From NCBI GenBank assembly GCA_030017355.1, contig JASEIR010000113.1, forward strand, positions 1 to 8,186: a stretch of 8,186 nt of DNA, written 5' to 3'. The translations under genes and the position numbers were made by a program. This document shows, in pieces, positions 5,325 to 8,186 of the stretch. How positions within the stretch are numbered: position 1 is the first letter of the stretch; every line of letters starts with the position of its first letter. The notes below the pieces were generated by a model. That model saw only the letters and a list, made by a program, of their open reading frames with translations. It ran no database searches and was not told the DNA's origin. The DNA is from Actinomycetota bacterium. Lineage in GTDB: Bacteria > Actinomycetota > Aquicultoria > Aquicultorales > Aquicultoraceae.

Positions 5325-5648
5325 AGCCAATTTAAATCTTAATAAATAACTTTGCCTTTAAGTATTTATCGTCATTTCCAGCTACATCTAAAGGCCTATT
5401 TGTAGCAATATATTGCAGACTCTGAAAATCTGTGGTGAATGGTAAAGTTAAAGGGATAGATGAGAAGCTGCACCGTCTACTCCCAGTATTTAGCCGTTCA
5501 CTACTAAAAATGCACGCTAGCCAATATTTTGTACTAAGACACGGTCTTTTGACGATAAACTACAATTACAGAATTATGGTAATCTAGCCGGTGATTTTAA
5601 GCCACTTACCAAGATGATGGGTTGGTTTAAGTTATGGGGGTGAGTTAA
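5325..5648. other. 324-base intergenic stretch
   Basis: This lies between the start of the minus-strand small gene and the next plus-strand gene, so it should hold both their promoters. I see a 12-bp palindrome GCAATATATTGC at 5405-5416, a possible -35 TTGACG at 5549-5554 with AATTAT 17 bases on (5572-5577), and GGGGGTGA before the TTG start at 5649. No open frame of useful length, tRNA or clear riboswitch was found; a small RNA cannot be excluded by eye. Confidence 0.5.
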
Positions 5649-5948
5649 TTGTCAACAGCAGCAATACTAAAAGGTCTAATAAGTAGAATTAGTTTTCCAG
5701 AAGCAGAGCGTCCAAGTTGTTGGGGTGTAATTAAGATTGAAAAGATGCTTAAGGAGCTAAACATAAGCGATTATGAAATAATAAATGAGCTAAGAATTGT
5801 CAATGTTGGCAGTTCAGAAGATCTGATGCGAATACTTCTTCATCTTGTGCCGCATGAGGTCTCAAACGACTATTACCTCACTCTTAGCAAACTTAACGAT
5901 AAAGTAAGGCTTAAAATTGGTTGCTGGCAATTTGAGGCTTCTGCCTAG
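5649..5948 (+). CDS. Hypothetical protein, 99 residues
   Basis: A small cytoplasmic protein beginning MSTAAILKGLISRI that I do not recognise. It has no signal peptide or membrane helix. The N-terminal half looks helical (to about residue 49, including IEKMLKELNISDYEIINELR); the end looks like a beta hairpin (DYYLTLSKLNDKVRLKIGCWQFEA). There are two cysteines, Cys24 in PSCWG and Cys92 in GCWQF, both next to tryptophan, which is a curious symmetry but not a known metal motif. TTG is taken as the start because GGGGGTGA (5636-5643) is 5 bases upstream. A phosphoesterase gene follows on the same strand after a 73-base gap, without a clear terminator, so they may be cotranscribed. Whether the two share a function is unknown. 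Confidence 0.6.
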   Translation: MSTAAILKGLISRISFPEAERPSCWGVIKIEKMLKELNISDYEIINELRIVNVGSSEDLMRILLHLVPHEVSNDYYLTLSKLNDKVRLKIGCWQFEASA

Positions 5949-6021
5949 AAAAACCCCGATAGTTTTGTTTTAATTTCCTCAGCGATTCTTTATTAACATT
6001 TTGCTGGCATTTTTGGGTGGT

Positions 6022-6519
6022 ATGAGGGCTTTAGTTATATCTGATACGCATGTAAAAAGAAAGGAAGATGCTGAGAGGTTGCATGATATAATCAACCCCT
6101 ATTTAGAAGGGGTTGATATTATTATTCATGCGGGCGATTCTGTTTCAAAATATCTTGTTGATCTGCTGGAGAACCTTAAGCCAACTTATATTGTCTCTGG
6201 TAATATGGATAGTTATGATCTAGCAAGAGATCTTCCTGATAAGCTTGTCTTTAACTTTGGGAAATTTCGGGTTGGGCTTACGCATGGCTGGGGCCAGGCA
6301 ACTGGTTTAAGCGAGAGGGTTTTTCGCTTCTTTGAAAAAGACCGTGTGGATGCAATTATTTTTGGCCATTCTCACCGGCCTTTCATGGAGATAAGAGCTG
6401 GCATTCTTTTGTTAAATCCTGGTAGCCCTACCGATACCAGGTTTACCGATCGTAATACAATGGCTATCTTAAGGGCCAACGATGAACTAAAAGCCGAATT
6501 TATTGAGCTCAAGCATTAG
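6022..6519 (+). CDS. YfcE/MJ0936-type metallophosphoesterase
   Basis: A 166-residue cytoplasmic enzyme of the calcineurin-like superfamily, YfcE branch, which hydrolyses phosphodiester bonds using two metal ions (often manganese). Metal ligands and catalytic residues follow the family pattern: Asp8 and His10 in ISDTH, Asp39 in IIHAGDS, Asn61 in SGNMD, His88 in GLTHGWG, and His116 and His118 in FGHSHRP. LLNPGSP near 131-137 is the usual conserved end. Length fits the family. The start is set at the ATG at 6022 so that the protein begins MRALVISDTH, as family members do; in-frame TTG codons at 6001 and 6013 are possible but unsupported, and none of the starts has a well-spaced ribosome site. 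The natural substrate of these small phosphodiesterases is mostly unknown. It follows the 99-residue gene on the same strand. Confidence 0.93.
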   Translation: MRALVISDTHVKRKEDAERLHDIINPYLEGVDIIIHAGDSVSKYLVDLLENLKPTYIVSGNMDSYDLARDLPDKLVFNFGKFRVGLTHGWGQATGLSERVFRFFEKDRVDAIIFGHSHRPFMEIRAGILLLNPGSPTDTRFTDRNTMAILRANDELKAEFIELKH

Positions 6520-6521
6520 TC

Positions 6522-6551
6522 TTTGAATGACGCCCTTTGAATGATCAAAGA
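6522..6551. repeat. Short direct repeat and hairpin between convergent genes
   Basis: CTTTGAATGA occurs at 6522-6531 and 6536-6545. The second copy forms a 6-bp hairpin, CTTTGA (6536-6541) with TCAAAG (6546-6551), loop ATGA. It lies just after the phosphoesterase stop and before the stop of the minus-strand gene at 6580. No T tract follows, so a terminator role is only possible. Confidence 0.4.
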
Positions 6552-6579
6552 GCTGAAATACCCATAAATATGCGTGCCA

Positions 6580-6834
6580 TTACGCCGCCCGTTTTTTTAC
6601 CTCTATCACCGCCTCGTCCGATGCAGTTTCTCTAACCATGATAACTGAGAGACCGCTGGCTTCAGCTAGGTTTGCAATTTGAGCAACTGGCTCATTCATT
6701 TTTTCTGGGTTTACAACCACGGTTGCTTCCTGGCCTGGGTTTAATTCAGCAGATATCCTATTGAAGGTATCTTCAAAAAACATCATTGGGTCCGGTCCAT
6801 ACTGCATAGCTCTAAGGTCATAGTGCTCTGGCAT
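6580..6834 (-). CDS. Small protein resembling a TusA-like fold without the CPxP motif
   Basis: An 84-residue soluble protein. It starts MPEHYDLRAMQYGPDP and continues with a helix, then ELNPGQEATVVVNPEKMNEPV (strand and turn), a helix AQIANLAEASG, and two strands, LSVIMVRET and EAVIEVKK. The order helix, PGQ turn, strand, helix, strand, strand resembles TusA/SirA proteins, where a helix ending in a 'l.pGe' turn precedes a strand. But TusA needs a CPxP near its start, and here there is no cysteine at all; the equivalent place reads YGPDP. So it would not carry sulphur as TusA does, and the likeness may be structural only. AGAGGTG at 6841-6847 (minus strand) is 6 bases before the ATG and supports the start. 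It is divergent from the chemoreceptor gene. Confidence 0.65.
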   Translation of the reverse strand: MPEHYDLRAMQYGPDPMMFFEDTFNRISAELNPGQEATVVVNPEKMNEPVAQIANLAEASGLSVIMVRETASDEAVIEVKKRAA

Positions 6835-6899
6835 TTATATCACCTCTGAGATGTTTTACTGAACATTTTTCTCCTACAGGTTTTTGCCATGGAGCCGTC

Positions 6900-6966
6900 G
6901 ATGTTAAACGGTGCATTTAAATTTTTTCCGCGTGTGGAGCGCGTTAAACACATATCGCTTAACATC
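6900..6966. repeat. Separated inverted repeat in the divergent intergenic region
   Basis: GATGTTAA (6900-6907) and TTAACATC (6959-6966) are perfect complements 51 bases apart, with GTTAAAC copies at 6903-6909 and 6943-6949 nearby. This lies in the 235 bases between the divergent 84-residue gene and the chemoreceptor gene, upstream of the latter's promoter. It could be a pair of operator sites for a looping regulator or chance. Confidence 0.35.
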
Positions 6967-6982
6967 CTTGCGGATTAGATAT

Positions 6983-7009
6983 TAAGTCAAATTTCTTGTT
7001 AGCCGAAAA
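6983..7009 (+). promoter_or_regulatory. Sigma-28 (FliA/SigD)-type promoter for the chemoreceptor
   Basis: TAAG (6983-6986), exactly 15 bases, then GCCGAAAA (7002-7009) matches the flagellar/chemotaxis sigma consensus TAAA-N15-GCCGATAA at 10 of 12 positions. Transcription would begin near 7016, about 54 bases before the chemoreceptor ATG. Its place directly upstream of a chemotaxis gene, the classic target of this sigma factor, strengthens the call. Confidence 0.8.
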
Positions 7010-7069
7010 ACATAGCAGTACGAACGCATAGCGCTACTAGATTATAGCTATTGCATTAGGAGGAGCCAA

Positions 7070-8186
7070 ATGATGAGGAAGCTTAATTTATCAAATGTCA
7101 GAATAAGCACACAAGTAATTGGGCTGTTCTTGCTAATTAGCGCGTTAGCAGTGGCTACTTTTGCGGTTGGTTATTTTTCCATGAATGCTCTCGCAGGACA
7201 AGCTGAAAAATCTTTTCTAGCAATGGAAAGGATGGATGAAGTTTTAACGCTGCAGACAGAAGTCACTAAGCTTAAGGAGCCAGTAAACACGGTTGTTCAC
7301 TTAAAAAATCAGCAATTGGCTAAGCAATATTATGATCATTATGCTAAGGCCGTCAATGCGCTTAAAGAAATTGATCGTAGTTTTTCTGGCGATATAGAGG
7401 TTAAAGAAACAATAAACGGAATGCAAACCGATTTAGCGGCTCTTGATGCAAGTGCTAAGCAAATTTTTGCCTCTTACAATCAAGGCTCTGCAATGGGCAA
7501 TCTCGAAAACTTCAACACGCTCGCAGAAAAAATCAACGAAAGAGCAGATAAGCTGCACGGCTATGTTGACGAACGTCAAAGAAAAGACGTTAATCAGGTA
7601 AGTAGCCTAAGTTCAACCGTTCATATCATCCAATTAATTACAATTCTCATGGTTTTAGCGGTGTGTGCTGCATCAATCATTTATATTAAAAAAGGAGTTG
7701 TTGGAAAGCTAGTAGCAGGCTTCAATCAAATGTCCGACATAGTGCGGGGAGTTGCGGCATCAGCTAAAGAAATTAGCAACAACTCTCTTTCAGTAAGCGA
7801 AGCGGCAAATCAAATTGCGTCAGCGATTTCTCAGGTAGCGAGCGGGGCAGTAGAGCAAACTAGGAGCACTTCAGAGGCTCTGGCTATAGCAAATCAGATA
7901 AGGACAGCTGTTGAACAGGTTGCGAAGGGAGCACAAAACCAAGCATCAGCTGTATCGGATACTGTGATTGGCGTGAACAGATTGGCAGATGCAATTGATA
8001 GAGTCTCGTCAAATGCTCGTGCAGTATCCGATGTAGCAAGTGCTACAAAAGACACCGCCAACCAAGGCAAGGAAACTGTTGGGCAGGCAATCGATGGCAT
8101 GAAAAAAACCAAAGAAAAAGTGGAAGCCTCTGCAAACAAAATCCAGGCCTTAGGAGAGAAGTCTAAACAAATTGGTGAAATCATTG
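7070..8186 (+). CDS. Methyl-accepting chemotaxis protein, N-terminal part
   Basis: The first 372 residues of a membrane chemoreceptor; the frame is open to the window's end. MMRKLNLSNVRISTQ is a short basic cytoplasmic start, then a membrane helix (about 16-37), an extracytoplasmic domain of about 145 residues (39-184) that is nearly all helix and resembles the four-helix-bundle 4HB_MCP sensor, and a second helix (about 185-207). After it, where a HAMP domain belongs, is IKKGVVGKLVAGFNQMSDIV with no clear HAMP proline or second helix; then the long heptad coiled coil rich in Ala, Ser, Gln and Val starts (from about 225), including SAISQVASGAVEQTRSTSEA and a mirrored repeat around 280-300 (VEQVAKGAQNQASAVSDTV). 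The CheW/CheA-binding tip is not reached. AGGAGG at 7058-7063 is 6 bases before the first ATG; a second ATG follows at 7073. Sigma-28-type control is predicted. Confidence 0.92.
   Translation, partial: MMRKLNLSNVRISTQVIGLFLLISALAVATFAVGYFSMNALAGQAEKSFLAMERMDEVLTLQTEVTKLKEPVNTVVHLKNQQLAKQYYDHYAKAVNALKEIDRSFSGDIEVKETINGMQTDLAALDASAKQIFASYNQGSAMGNLENFNTLAEKINERADKLHGYVDERQRKDVNQVSSLSSTVHIIQLITILMVLAVCAASIIYIKKGVVGKLVAGFNQMSDIVRGVAASAKEISNNSLSVSEAANQIASAISQVASGAVEQTRSTSEALAIANQIRTAVEQVAKGAQNQASAVSDTVIGVNRLADAIDRVSSNARAVSDVASATKDTANQGKETVGQAIDGMKKTKEKVEASANKIQALGEKSKQIGEII

Noticed and set aside
5405..5416. 12-bp palindrome GCAATATATTGC in the long intergenic stretch
   Set aside because: An A+T-rich core makes it plausible by chance, and a near copy at 5147-5156 lies inside coding sequence; not offered as an operator.
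7894..8184. Minus-strand frame of 96 codons at the window end
   Set aside because: Antisense to the chemoreceptor coiled coil; its Ala/Ser/Thr/Phe-rich reading is explained by the repetitive coding strand.

Overview
The window looks like a low-to-moderate GC (about 40-45% by eye, not computed) chromosomal segment from a motile Gram-positive-type bacterium. Support comes from strong AGGAGG ribosome sites with frequent TTG/GTG starts, an ER-type (SipW-like) signal peptidase beside a TasA/camelysin-like secreted protein, and a chemotaxis receptor behind a sigma-28-type promoter. A Bacillota or deep-branching anaerobic actinobacterial host would both fit; the sequence does not decide, and no rRNA or tRNA is present.

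Layout. 1-500: the 3' end of proA (proline synthesis), a 33-residue membrane peptide behind it, and a strong bidirectional terminator. 539-991 (-): a two-CBS-domain protein, divergent from a 147-residue single-pass membrane protein (1157-1600, +) that ends in its own terminator. 1601-1865: non-coding, with a perfect 16-bp tandem repeat. 1866-3557 (+): an ADP-ribosylglycohydrolase and a HAD-family phosphatase, separated by a long imperfect inverted repeat that overlaps the first gene's stop. 3589-4986 (+): promoter, palindrome-bearing leader, TasA-like secreted protein and SipW-like peptidase, a self-contained secretion/matrix module. 5010-5324 (-): a small protein faintly like a DnaD C-terminal domain. 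5325-5648: a long intergenic stretch with little recognisable content. 5649-6519 (+): an unrecognised 99-residue protein and a YfcE-type metallophosphoesterase. 6580-6834 (-): an 84-residue protein resembling a TusA fold without its cysteine motif. 7070-8186 (+): a methyl-accepting chemotaxis protein running off the window.

Most genes are short independent units with alternating strands rather than one operon. The clearest functional pairing is TasA-like protein plus SipW (substrate plus dedicated peptidase). The clearest regulatory signal is the sigma-28-like promoter before the chemoreceptor. I found no evidence of a mobile element, CRISPR array or defence island. The most interesting items are the divergent short TasA/SipW pair with its palindromic leader, the chemoreceptor promoter and its degenerate HAMP region, and several unrecognised small proteins.
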